IMG/VR virus record: IMGVR_UViG_3300045747_000570
Span: 1 to 44,509 of that record
Origin: a virus
Length of the DNA stretch: 44,509 bases
Strand: one strand, 5' to 3'
Below, piece by piece: positions 1 through 7,107 of the stretch (its first letter is position 1; every line of letters starts with the position of its first letter). The position numbers and the translations under genes were made by a program. The notes beneath the pieces were generated by a model that saw only the letters and a program-made list of their open reading frames with translations, searched no databases and was not told the DNA's origin.

Positions 1-212
1 TCCTCTTGAATAGAACTCAGTTAAATCTATAAAAAATCCACTTCCACTAACCCAAGTAGCAGTAATAGTAGCTCCTAATGCATAGGTAGATATAGATCTA
101 ATTCCCATAGAAAAAGCATTAATACTACTTACTTCCTTATAAGATTTAAATGAAAAAATAGCTAAATAACCTAAAAATCCAAATATCAAAATATCAAAAT
201 GTAGTCGATCAT
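1..212 (-). pseudogene. Sodium/solute symporter (SSF) gene, 5' part, frameshifted, runs off the window
   Basis: Read from an ATG at 212 (minus strand), the first codons give MIDYILIF and then a stop. If one copy of the 8-bp tandem duplication at 185-192/193-200 is removed, the reading continues as IFGFLGYLAIFSFKSYKE and then, past a short linker, YALGATITATWVSGSGFF. The last stretch is the typical second transmembrane region of SSF (proline/pantothenate-type) sodium symporters, including the sensor-fused versions found in Rickettsia. Only about 70 codons are in the window. The frame after the duplication has no ATG, only a TTG, so the gene as written is either broken or switched off by slippage. 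Membrane transport is the family role; the substrate cannot be told. It may be host sequence flanking the phage. Confidence 0.65.
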
Positions 213-250
213 AAAAACATTAATTTTTGTTAAAATCCCAGCAAACATAC

Positions 251-274
251 CGCTATTTTTTACTATTTATAGCG
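251..274. promoter_or_regulatory. Small inverted repeat between divergent genes
   Basis: CGCTAT (251-256) and ATAGCG (269-274) form 6-bp arms around a 12-nt AT-rich spacer. The site lies in the gap between the leftward symporter fragment and the rightward HTH gene at 314. An operator is plausible from position and symmetry, but no regulator is shown to bind here. Confidence 0.3.
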
Positions 275-313
275 TTTATAAAGAAAAATATAAATAAGAA
301 AATGCAGAACTAG

Positions 314-631
314 ATGAAAAAAACATTTTGTAATGTTGAGGTGCTCAAAAATATTTTTTTAGAAGACAAGATTTCACTGAAATATATAGGATATTTTCAA
401 AACATGGTTTCTTTAATGAATAAAAAAGAAAATTTCGTTAATTTTCAAGGTTATCTTTCGGTAAAAGCAATGGCTGAGTCTTTAAATATTCATGTTGATA
501 CTGTTCGTAGATTTTTTGAATATTGTGAAGATACAGAAATAATCATTGAACGGAACAAGAATAAATACCTTGACGACCTCTACAAGATAACAATTAACAA
601 AAAATATTTAGAATGTTTTCTTTTAATGTAA
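314..631 (+). CDS. Small protein with a helix-turn-helix-like segment
   Basis: This 105-residue protein is not assigned to a named family. Residues about 48-80 (SVKAMAESLNIHVDTVRRFF and the following acidic turn) have the spacing of a winged or plain helix-turn-helix, in which a short helix (AMAESL) is followed by a recognition helix (VDTVRRFF). The style recalls the N-terminal part of the large Rep-like protein at 2847. It is the first gene of the rightward early region and lies across an intergenic dyad from the symporter fragment, which suits a regulator or replication accessory protein. DNA binding is inferred from the motif only. Confidence 0.5.
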   Translation: MKKTFCNVEVLKNIFLEDKISLKYIGYFQNMVSLMNKKENFVNFQGYLSVKAMAESLNIHVDTVRRFFEYCEDTEIIIERNKNKYLDDLYKITINKKYLECFLLM

Positions 632-653
632 ATAACTATAGCAAATTATAAGA

Positions 654-812
654 ATGACCCAATCCCTCAACTCCTACCTCCTCAAACTCTGTAACTACCT
701 AAGCACTCGAGCTGAATGCAAACGCATTCTAGTCATAAGAGAATATTGGCAAGATTATGCAAAGAGACAGGGAATTAGTCAACCAAAAAGTGAGGAGTGC
801 TATGGCAAGTAA
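654..812 (+). CDS. Small ORF, 52 residues, coupled to the next gene
   Basis: ATG at 654 opens a 52-residue frame beginning MTQSLNSYLLKLCNYLS and ending EECYGK at the TAA at 810-812. It is basic and amphipathic with no recognised domain. Its last codons overlap the start of the following small gene: the AGGAG-type site at 792-797 and ATG at 802 lie inside this frame, as in translationally coupled phage genes. The upstream ribosome site is weak, so the ORF rests mainly on the coupling and the clean frame. Confidence 0.4.
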   Translation: MTQSLNSYLLKLCNYLSTRAECKRILVIREYWQDYAKRQGISQPKSEECYGK

Positions 813-945
813 TAGAGAAACTAATATTAAAATAGTGGCAGCGCGATTACAGCGCAGAATAGATGCTGGAGAGGTTACCAAAAAAATGGTACGGGAAGAT
901 TTAGAGATGTTGCTTCGTTTAATTAGAGAAGAGGATAAGGAGTAG
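802..945 (+). CDS. Small basic protein of unknown function
   Basis: A start at 802 is preferred because GAGGAG (about 792-797) lies 4 nt upstream. The longer reading from 757 has no ribosome site and would begin inside the preceding small ORF. The 47-residue product is mostly charged helix (MVREDLEMLLRLIREEDKE at the C-terminus). No family is recognised. The following gene starts 2 nt after its stop with its own AAGGAG within this gene, so the two form one transcription unit. Confidence 0.5.
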   Translation: MASNRETNIKIVAARLQRRIDAGEVTKKMVREDLEMLLRLIREEDKE

Positions 946-946
946 T

Positions 947-1273
947 ATGAGTGATTTAAAAACCAGAAGTGAATTGCGTGATTTATTACATACTAGACAT
1001 GCATTTGAGTACCCTGATTTTGCAGCGATTGAAGTTTATTTAGAAGTATTAGTACCGTTCGCAAAAGAGAAAGGGGTTATTTTTAATATCAATAACTTTG
1101 AGATTTCACAAAAGCTAGGTGGATATTTAATTACACCATTAACAGTAGCGTCAAAAATAGCGAAATTAGCTAAAAATAAACTGATTAAGAGAAAGATTAT
1201 TAGTCTTACAAGCTCTACATTTGATCATTCAGAATGTTATACATGGCAGATCACAATTTTAGATAATATTTGA
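947..1273 (+). CDS. Hypothetical protein, possible winged-helix fold
   Basis: This 108-residue protein has an AAGGAG ribosome site at 937-942 inside the end of the preceding gene. The middle (EISQKLGGYLITPLTVASKI followed by AKLAKNKLIKRKII) resembles the helix-turn-helix plus wing of small phage or plasmid regulators, where a second short stretch carries many Lys and Arg residues. No named family is recognised. It is 13 nt upstream of the ParB-methylase fusion and probably co-transcribed with it. Confidence 0.45.
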   Translation: MSDLKTRSELRDLLHTRHAFEYPDFAAIEVYLEVLVPFAKEKGVIFNINNFEISQKLGGYLITPLTVASKIAKLAKNKLIKRKIISLTSSTFDHSECYTWQITILDNI

Positions 1274-1286
1274 ATAGAAAAATAAT

Positions 1287-2387
1287 ATGCAACTACAAAT
1301 AAACACTGAGTTTCAATGTCTGATTCCACCTCTTAGTTTGGAGGAATTAGCTGGTTTAGAAGAAAGCATTAAAAATGAAGGTTGTCGTGATCCATTAGTT
1401 ATATTGGAAAATGGAACTATTATTGATGGACATCATAGGTACAAAATATGTGTGGCTAATAATATTGAGTTTAACACGATTATAAAAAAAGACCTTTTGT
1501 CTGACGCTGACATTAAACTCTGGATGATTTACAACCAAATTGGAAAGAGAAATTTGACTAATTTTCAAAGATCTGAACTCGCTATTAAGATAGAAAAAAT
1601 AGAAAAGGTAAAGGCTCTTGAAAGAATGTACCATACTTCTTCTGAAAAGGAGCCTAGGTCAGATCTGACCTACCCCCATGAGAGCGGAAAATCTTTAGAA
1701 TTAGCTGCAAAAGTTGTGGGTCTTGGATATGGGACAGTTCATAAAACCAAAAAAATACTAGAAAAAGGATCTGAGGAACTTGTAGAAAAAGTAAGAAAAG
1801 GTGACGTTTCAATAGACAGAGCATATATCAATTTACAGAAAGCCGAGCGGTTGGCTAAGAATGTAATAGCTGAGTGGCCAAAAGGTAAATACCGAGTTAT
1901 CTATGCTGATCCTCCTTGGCAATATGGTGATGAAAGAAGTGGCGGTAGTTACGGCGGAGCAGTTGATCATTATTCGACTATGAGTATGCAAGAATTATAC
2001 GACCTCCCTGTTCATAGCATCGTAGAGGAGAATGCTGTACTTTTTATATGGGCTACATCTCCTTTGTTAGAAGAGGCATTAAATTTAGTAAAGTCTTGGG
2101 GCTTTAAGTACAAAACACAGTTTGTCTGGGACAAGGTAAAACACAACATGGGGCATTATAACTCTGTAAGACACGAGTTATTACTAATTGCTACTAAAGG
2201 AAGTTGTACACCAGATAATGTACAGCTATTCGACTCTGTACAAACGATAGAGAGAACAGAGAAACATTCAGAAAAACCCGAGGAATTCAGAAAGATCATT
2301 GAAACTCTTTATACATATGGCAACAAGATAGAGATGTTTGCTCGCACGAAAGTAGATGGCTGGGAGGTGTTTGGAAATGAGCTTTGA
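1287..2387 (+). CDS. ParB-like domain fused to an MT-A70 adenine methyltransferase
   Basis: Residues about 8-75 form a ParB/sulfiredoxin-like module (EGCRDPLVI, then DGHHRY at 47-52, the phosphate-binding motif of this fold). A helical middle (90-190) follows. Residues about 200-366 are an MT-A70-type methylase with the catalytic DPPW motif at 208-211 (YADPPWQY) and conserved downstream blocks (ENAVLFIWATSP, RHELLLIATKG, EKHSEKPEEF). Such enzymes methylate adenine N6. The ParB part may bind or position DNA, or may act as a nucleotide-binding switch, as CTPase activity is known in ParB proteins. The N-terminal half is a close paralogue of the protein at 7108. The stop overlaps the next start by 11 nt. 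Phages use such methylases to protect their DNA from restriction. Confidence 0.88.
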   Translation: MQLQINTEFQCLIPPLSLEELAGLEESIKNEGCRDPLVILENGTIIDGHHRYKICVANNIEFNTIIKKDLLSDADIKLWMIYNQIGKRNLTNFQRSELAIKIEKIEKVKALERMYHTSSEKEPRSDLTYPHESGKSLELAAKVVGLGYGTVHKTKKILEKGSEELVEKVRKGDVSIDRAYINLQKAERLAKNVIAEWPKGKYRVIYADPPWQYGDERSGGSYGGAVDHYSTMSMQELYDLPVHSIVEENAVLFIWATSPLLEEALNLVKSWGFKYKTQFVWDKVKHNMGHYNSVRHELLLIATKGSCTPDNVQLFDSVQTIERTEKHSEKPEEFRKIIETLYTYGNKIEMFARTKVDGWEVFGNEL

Positions 2388-2850
2388 TTACAAAGAAAAC
2401 TACCAATTTCAACTTCAGCAAGGTCAAAAGTTTCAAGATTATTGTGCTTACCTATTACAGAAAAAATTAAATATTGGAATAGTGAATTTTCAGACTCAGG
2501 AGTACCAATATAAGTTCGGTGAAAACATGCAAGGAGTTGAGTTAAAGTTTGATAATGTTTTTCAGAATACTGGTAACTTGTGGATTGAAGTAGAAGAAAG
2601 GCATAACCCAAATACACCATACTCAGATAGCGGCATATTAAGAGACGATAATTCGTGGTTGTACTGTATAGGAAATTATGAGGTGATTTACATATTCGCA
2701 AAGAAATTCCTGTGCAATCTGTATAACTCAGGCCGTTATATTCTCATAGAAAATAATCTTGCAACCTCAAAAGGCTTTCTGCTGCCAAAAAATGACGCAG
2801 ATAAATACTGCGCTTACAAAATAGAAAATAATCAAGGAGAGGTAGCATGA
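2377..2850 (+). CDS. Possible PD-(D/E)XK-type nuclease
   Basis: The start at 2377 (MSFDYKENYQ) is preferred over 2356 because GGAGG lies about 10 nt upstream and the overlap with the methylase stop is short. The 157-residue protein has GENMQGVELKFDN around residues 46-58 followed by NLWIEVEERH, the spacing expected of a PD-(D/E)XK core in which the E-x-K is carried by ELK and a second acidic strand follows. This is a motif-level reading and no family is named. The direct overlap with an adenine methylase makes a compact restriction-modification pair or a phage resolvase or recombination nuclease equally possible. It overlaps the Rep-like gene by 4 nt. Confidence 0.45.
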   Translation: MSFDYKENYQFQLQQGQKFQDYCAYLLQKKLNIGIVNFQTQEYQYKFGENMQGVELKFDNVFQNTGNLWIEVEERHNPNTPYSDSGILRDDNSWLYCIGNYEVIYIFAKKFLCNLYNSGRYILIENNLATSKGFLLPKNDADKYCAYKIENNQGEVA

Positions 2851-4556
2851 AAGCTTTATCTAATACTAAAACTGAGCTGACTGTTATTAAAGTTAAAAAC
2901 ACTAGTCTTGTCCTTAAAAACAAACATCAATTACATAAATTGATCGTAGATTCTAGGGGTAGACCAGATACATTAGCCATTAACTTATATTGGGACGAAT
3001 TTAGATCATGGCATAACCCTAAGAAAATATATAATAAAGGTAATGTTGTACATTCTTCTCGGTTAAAGAAAAAAGGTATAAGTACTTCTTATAAAAAGTT
3101 AGCTACAAAGTACAATGTCTCAGAAAACACGATTAGAAGAAAATTAGTGCTATTAGAGGAATTAGAATTAATTAGTAGAGATTTTGAAACTGAAACAAAA
3201 TTCAAAAAGGTTTTTCATAATCAGCTAATTGTTTATGTTTGGCAACAAACTCCTCATTTCTATAATCCCATGGGAGTTGATAGAGAGCAAATAAAAGAAC
3301 TAAGATTATCAACTAATCATGAGTATATAGAGTCAAAATATAGCAAATCTTCCATTCTTGCAAATAACGATAACAAAACACCCTGCAACACAAGTGATAA
3401 TGCTACTTGTAAAGGGGGTAAGGGTACCATCGTTCGTGATGATAGGGGGTATCCTCACGATGTTGAAATTCAAAATACCTCTCAAACCCATTTAGATAAA
3501 GGCATTCAAGCCAACAAGGGTATCCTCAAAAACGAAAATACAAATATAAAGTTACAAAACAGCTCTCAAAGTCAATTAAACAAAAGCATTCAAGGTAAGG
3601 GGGGTATCATCATTCGTGAGGATAGGGGTATCATCGTGGGCGAGGATACATATATACTAAGAGAAGAACTAGAGAGCTTAACAGAAAGCTCTCTACGTTC
3701 TTCTTCTAAGGAAGTCTCTATATTAATAAAATCTACAGTGCGTGCGCAAGAAACGGAAAACACAACTTGCTCAAATGCTATCCTGATGGAGCATTCGCAA
3801 GTTGCTATTCCCGAACCAAAAGAAAAAGAAGCAATCACAATTTGTGATCAGACTGATAAACCAAAACTCCTAACTGCTCCAGAGAAAAAACCAAATATAC
3901 AGGAGGAAATATCCATTATGAAACTAGAAGAACCTAACCTAATGTCTGATAAGGAAACTAGGAAAATGTTGCTCTCAAAGGCTATCTTCGATGCCTTTGG
4001 AGCAGGTGCTAATGAAGTTCAAGATAATTGTGCATTCGAAGAATTAGCTCCTGACAAAGTCGGTATAAAACCAGGTATCGGAGTATCTTTCAATGACATC
4101 GAAAAGGCTAAGATACGCAGGTGTATCAAGGCGGTGTACGGAGAAGAAGTTACGATTTTAGCGGCAATTCCCAAGCCTATGGTAACATTAGCGAAAATGG
4201 ATAATGAAAGCGGGTTGGCAAAAAGTGATGTTGGGGTTAGCCTTCGCCAAAATCCACAGTGGCTATGCTTGAGGAGTAATTTAGTCAAAGCTTTGCAGAA
4301 ATGGTATGAGGGTAAATATGCTGAGCATATCCTTAAAAACTGGTTTGATAAACTGAGTGTCAGTCCAGAATCTAGCCGAGAAAAACTAATTCTTATCGGA
4401 GAGAGCTATGTAATTCATCGCATTGATGAAACTTACATTTCCGCTATTGAACAAGCTGTTTTAGCTAGAAATTTTGAGGTTGAATTGCGCTATGAGGGTA
4501 ATCGAGAAAGACCGATAATTTTAACAAAAGAAATAATAAAAAGAGCAGTAAAATGA
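2847..4556 (+). CDS. Replication initiator-like protein with wHTH and DnaA-N-like C-terminus
   Basis: This is a 569-residue protein. Residues about 79-112 (STSYKKLATKYNVSENTIRR and onward) form a clear winged helix-turn-helix as in plasmid and phage replication proteins. Residues about 190-290 are low-complexity and repetitive, and their DNA carries iteron-like repeats and a large dyad. The last 100 residues (WLCLRSNLVKALQKWYEGKY, then ILKNWFDKLSV, then LILIGESYVIHRIDETYI) match the pattern of the DnaA N-terminal domain, as found in DnaA-like proteins of Rickettsia plasmids. I infer an initiator that binds its origin inside its own gene and recruits host DnaB. It sits in an ATGA-type overlapping chain with its neighbours. 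Confidence 0.6.
   Translation: MKALSNTKTELTVIKVKNTSLVLKNKHQLHKLIVDSRGRPDTLAINLYWDEFRSWHNPKKIYNKGNVVHSSRLKKKGISTSYKKLATKYNVSENTIRRKLVLLEELELISRDFETETKFKKVFHNQLIVYVWQQTPHFYNPMGVDREQIKELRLSTNHEYIESKYSKSSILANNDNKTPCNTSDNATCKGGKGTIVRDDRGYPHDVEIQNTSQTHLDKGIQANKGILKNENTNIKLQNSSQSQLNKSIQGKGGIIIREDRGIIVGEDTYILREELESLTESSLRSSSKEVSILIKSTVRAQETENTTCSNAILMEHSQVAIPEPKEKEAITICDQTDKPKLLTAPEKKPNIQEEISIMKLEEPNLMSDKETRKMLLSKAIFDAFGAGANEVQDNCAFEELAPDKVGIKPGIGVSFNDIEKAKIRRCIKAVYGEEVTILAAIPKPMVTLAKMDNESGLAKSDVGVSLRQNPQWLCLRSNLVKALQKWYEGKYAEHILKNWFDKLSVSPESSREKLILIGESYVIHRIDETYISAIEQAVLARNFEVELRYEGNRERPIILTKEIIKRAVK
3422..3648. repeat. Iteron-like repeats inside the Rep-like gene
   Basis: Five copies of GGGTAYCMTC occur at 3422-3431, 3446-3456, 3518-3527, 3601-3611 and 3625-3635. 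Three of them (1, 4 and 5) continue into a GAKGATA arm, giving short inverted pairs such as TATCATC with GAGGATA. A longer duplicated block (CTCTCAAA to GCATTCAAG) precedes copies 3 and 4, about 83 bp apart. The repeats are more GC-rich than the surrounding DNA. Their location in an initiator gene resembles the lambda O gene arrangement. Confidence 0.6.
3662..3704. repeat. Large imperfect palindrome next to the iteron-like repeats
   Basis: The arms 3662-3679 and 3686-3704 pair over 18 positions with one bulged C (3696) and a 6-nt loop (AACAGA). The core is AGAGAGCTT facing AAGCTCTCT. It lies 14 nt after the last iteron-like copy and just before an AT-rich stretch (TATATTAATAAAATC, from about 3719), which together look like an origin dyad and unwinding element. 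It could instead be a Rickettsia-type palindromic element inserted in frame in a coding sequence. Confidence 0.55.
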
Positions 4557-4756
4557 GCAAAGCAACGATAGAGCTAAGTAATGATATGAAAGAAATTATT
4601 AGCGAAGTACGCAAGGGTACGGTTTTAACTAAACAAGATGTGGTGAACTGGTTTGCGAACGAAGGATGTTACAATTACTTCGATAGCAACTCGCGTGAAG
4701 ATTTAATAGACGATGTGTTTGAGACTTACGCAAAATATTTAAAGAGGAAGAGATGA
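4553..4756 (+). CDS. Small hypothetical protein
   Basis: This 67-residue acidic protein starts 4 nt inside the end of the Rep-like gene (ATGA overlap) and ends 4 nt inside the next gene. It contains KQDVVNWFANEGCYNYFDSN followed by a helix rich in Asp and Lys. No family is recognised. Its place in the tightly overlapping chain suggests translation coupled to replication genes. Confidence 0.5.
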   Translation: MSKATIELSNDMKEIISEVRKGTVLTKQDVVNWFANEGCYNYFDSNSREDLIDDVFETYAKYLKRKR

Positions 4757-4995
4757 AATTTTTAAAGGATCATTGGAATTTTTTAGGTGTACTAATGGTT
4801 GTATGGGTCGCATTTTTTGTATGGAGACTTTATCTAGCCGTTGAACACGATAAGCAGATCATATCAATAAAACTCGAAGATGCTCAATTGGAGAGATTAA
4901 AAGAGCTGTCTAAGCGGGATTTTAGAGACGTAGAGCATACAATGCTAATGCTTGCAGACCAATATATTGAATATAATAACGAGGTTAAGAAATGA
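4753..4995 (+). CDS. Small single-pass membrane protein
   Basis: In this 80-residue protein, residues about 10-28 (NFLGVLMVVWVAFFVWRLYL) form one hydrophobic segment, followed by a charged helical tail of about 50 residues that may coil. The short positively charged N-terminus and single span would place the tail on one face of the inner membrane. A holin or spanin-like role cannot be excluded, but early-region position and 4-nt overlaps on both sides argue for an early accessory function. No family is recognised. Confidence 0.5.
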   Translation: MKFLKDHWNFLGVLMVVWVAFFVWRLYLAVEHDKQIISIKLEDAQLERLKELSKRDFRDVEHTMLMLADQYIEYNNEVKK

Positions 4996-5558
4996 GAAAA
5001 ATACAAACGCAAAGAATCAGAGATGAATATCCTGATCTTGCAAAACAACTGAGGGTTTCGACCAAGGAATTCCTTAATCATAGTGATAATCAATGGTTAG
5101 AAGAGGGTCATAAAGATTTTATAACATCTTGTTACAATGACGATGTGAACGAATTAGAAAAAATAATATTTTTCACCTCTTCCCCTTTTTACGAGTTTTA
5201 TAAGGTGTATTGGTATATTGACGAAGCATATAAAGCTTGGGTGGAAGATTATCCCACTATTTTTTTGGATACGTATCATCGTGTAAAAGATTCTGGTCTA
5301 GTCAAAATTAAATTCAAAGATGGAAAATTTTATTTTGAAGGCGAGTATGTGCCGACAAATCCATACAACGAAAAATTAATTAACATTGAAGCGTTTGAGT
5401 TGTTGACTGAATTTCACAAGGTTTGCAATGCCAGTTCTGGCGAAACTTATCGCAACGTATTAACTGACTTTATGAAAACTGATTTTATAAAAAATCATGA
5501 GTTCCAAGGAGCAGGGTATTACTGTTACGAAACAGATGAATCAATAAGTGGTAAATAA
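4992..5558 (+). CDS. Hypothetical protein
   Basis: This 188-residue soluble protein has an aromatic-rich middle (FYEFYKVYWYIDEAYKAWVE) and no recognised domain. It overlaps the upstream membrane protein by 4 nt and precedes SSB by 2 nt, so it belongs to the replication-region transcript. The acidic, Tyr/Trp-rich composition is typical of small phage accessory proteins. No function is proposed. Confidence 0.5.
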   Translation: MRKIQTQRIRDEYPDLAKQLRVSTKEFLNHSDNQWLEEGHKDFITSCYNDDVNELEKIIFFTSSPFYEFYKVYWYIDEAYKAWVEDYPTIFLDTYHRVKDSGLVKIKFKDGKFYFEGEYVPTNPYNEKLINIEAFELLTEFHKVCNASSGETYRNVLTDFMKTDFIKNHEFQGAGYYCYETDESISGK

Positions 5559-5560
5559 AA

Positions 5561-6055
5561 ATGAGAAACAACACAGAAATACAAATAATAGGCTACGTGT
5601 ACCAAGATGCAAGATGTCCGAATGAAAGAGATTATCCGAATTGGGTAACGTTTAAAATGAGCGTTAACAAAAAATACAAAGATAAGAATGGTCAAGAACA
5701 ACAAGATACTACTTGGTTTGAGTGTAAGTCTAACTCCGAAAAAATGTCTAAAAACATTAAAGAATATGTCAAAGATAAAATGGGTTTAATGGTTAAAGGC
5801 GTACCAAAGGCTAAGGCGTATATGAGCAATAGCGGCACAGCTGAGGCAAGTATTGAGGTGTTGGTAACAGACTTTAACATTCTAACTTATCCAAAAGAAG
5901 CAGAAACTAACAAAACCACTTATGGCAATGAAACTTTGAACAAAGGAGCAGAGCCACAAGCGGGTATAGAAAGTGGCAAGCACAAAATTGATTACACAGA
6001 TGTAGCAGCTAATCAAAAAACTGCTGAAGTTTACGATGATGAAATACCATTTTAA
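5561..6055 (+). CDS. ssb: Single-stranded DNA-binding protein
   Basis: The 164-residue product has the OB-fold pattern of bacterial SSB: GYVYQDAR, then NWVTFKMSVNKKY and DTTWFECKS, then VKDKMGLMVKGVPKA. A flexible linker leads to the acidic tail DDEIPF (159-164), which is the protein-interaction tip that recruits replication and repair proteins. It lies a few genes after the Rep-like initiator in the same transcription unit, and it is the only core replication-fork protein seen in the window. The reading frame, length and tail all fit a functional SSB. Confidence 0.9.
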   Translation: MRNNTEIQIIGYVYQDARCPNERDYPNWVTFKMSVNKKYKDKNGQEQQDTTWFECKSNSEKMSKNIKEYVKDKMGLMVKGVPKAKAYMSNSGTAEASIEVLVTDFNILTYPKEAETNKTTYGNETLNKGAEPQAGIESGKHKIDYTDVAANQKTAEVYDDEIPF

Positions 6056-6077
6056 GGGAGAAAATAATATTAAATTT

Positions 6078-6644
6078 ATGCCAAACGTAATTAAAGCTCC
6101 AAAAGTTATAAAGCTAAAGGCAGAGCCAGAAATAATAAAAGAACAAGATATTAAATTGACTCAAGAGGAGTTGCACGAAATATTTGAGTATAGAGATGGA
6201 GACCTTTATTGGAAAATAGCTCCTGGACGAAGAAAAAAAGCTGGAGATAAGGCTGGAAGTAAACATTATAACAGAATTCTTAAACATTTTGTTTATACGA
6301 CTATGTACAAAGGTAAACATTACCATGTATCAAGATTAATATTTAAGATGTTTCATGGATATATACCTGAGGTTGTAGGTTTTATTGACAGAGATTACTC
6401 GAATACAAAAATAGAGAATTTAAGAGAAATTAATAGATCTCAAAGTCAATATGCTCGTAAAGCGCAGACGAATAATAATTCTGAATACAAAGGTGTTCAT
6501 ATTAGTAAAAAAAAATGGGTCGCTCGAATTACGCAACATAAGAAAGTTAAACACTTAGGTACTTTTGACAGTCCTGAAGAAGCTCATAAAGCTTATTGCC
6601 GAGCAGCAAAGAAACTACATGGTGAATTTGCGAATTTTGGTTAA
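6078..6644 (+). CDS. HNH/AP2-type homing-endonuclease-like protein
   Basis: Starting at 6078 (188 residues), an N-terminal linker is followed by an HNH_3-like core (YHVSRLIFKMFHGYIPEVV, then IENLREI) and an AP2-type DNA-binding domain (EYKGVHISKKKWVARITQHK, then LGTFDSPEEAHKAYCRAAKK). In active relatives the core reads VDHIDGD; here it is VGFIDRD with F102 where the first catalytic His should be, so nuclease activity is doubtful. An earlier ATG at 6036 would overlap the ssb end by 20 nt, and the AAGGGAG at 6054-6060 is rather far from 6078, so the start is uncertain. Such genes are mobile and insert between phage genes. Confidence 0.75.
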   Translation: MPNVIKAPKVIKLKAEPEIIKEQDIKLTQEELHEIFEYRDGDLYWKIAPGRRKKAGDKAGSKHYNRILKHFVYTTMYKGKHYHVSRLIFKMFHGYIPEVVGFIDRDYSNTKIENLREINRSQSQYARKAQTNNNSEYKGVHISKKKWVARITQHKKVKHLGTFDSPEEAHKAYCRAAKKLHGEFANFG

Positions 6645-6672
6645 AAACAACTAGTTAAATAAAAGAGGAAAT

Positions 6673-7095
6673 ATGGATTTTATAGAAGCTATAGAATTAT
6701 TAATTAACAAGAAAAGTATTAGAAGAAAAAGCTGGGACGACAAAGATTTGCATATTTTTATCAGCGAAATTGGCTTGATGACATCTTGGATGTACAAAGG
6801 AGAGGTAAAAACATTTCAACAGGGGTTTTCAACTTTAGGAGATTTATCTGCAGCTATAGGAGAAAATGCAACAATGTCAATTTTAGCTACCGATTGGGAA
6901 GAATATTTTGAATTACATACATTTGAGAAAGCTTTAAAAGCTTTAAAAGATGGGAAAAAGGTAAAACAAAACGGATATGATAATATAATTTATATATCAA
7001 AAGATAGATTAGTAAGTGAAACAAACGGTCACATTGATGCTGTATATTTTTTTGAAGGGAGCTGTGTCCTAGCAAGTGATTGGATAATAATTTAA
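6673..7095 (+). CDS. Tandem DUF2829 (Tad2-like) protein
   Basis: This 140-residue protein contains two copies of the same small fold. Repeat 1 (about 2-78) begins FIEAIELLINKKSIRRKSWD and ends ATDWEEY. Repeat 2 (about 82-140) begins FEKALKALKDGKKVKQNGYD and ends LASDWIII. The pattern of an EAL...GKKV.R.GW start and a DW(E) end is that of DUF2829, the family of Thoeris anti-defence protein Tad2, which sequesters the cyclic nucleotide signal. Single-domain members are about 90 residues and oligomerise. Here two units are fused, and repeat 2 is more diverged. There is a good AGAGGAAAT ribosome site. Anti-Thoeris action is inference from the fold. Confidence 0.6.
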   Translation: MDFIEAIELLINKKSIRRKSWDDKDLHIFISEIGLMTSWMYKGEVKTFQQGFSTLGDLSAAIGENATMSILATDWEEYFELHTFEKALKALKDGKKVKQNGYDNIIYISKDRLVSETNGHIDAVYFFEGSCVLASDWIII

Positions 7096-7107
7096 TTAAG
7101 AAAAAAT

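Noticed and set aside
2309-2701. Minus-strand ORF over the methylase/nuclease junction, and similar antisense ORFs elsewhere
   Set aside because: They lie wholly across well-supported plus-strand genes, have no ribosome sites and show no family-like sequence.
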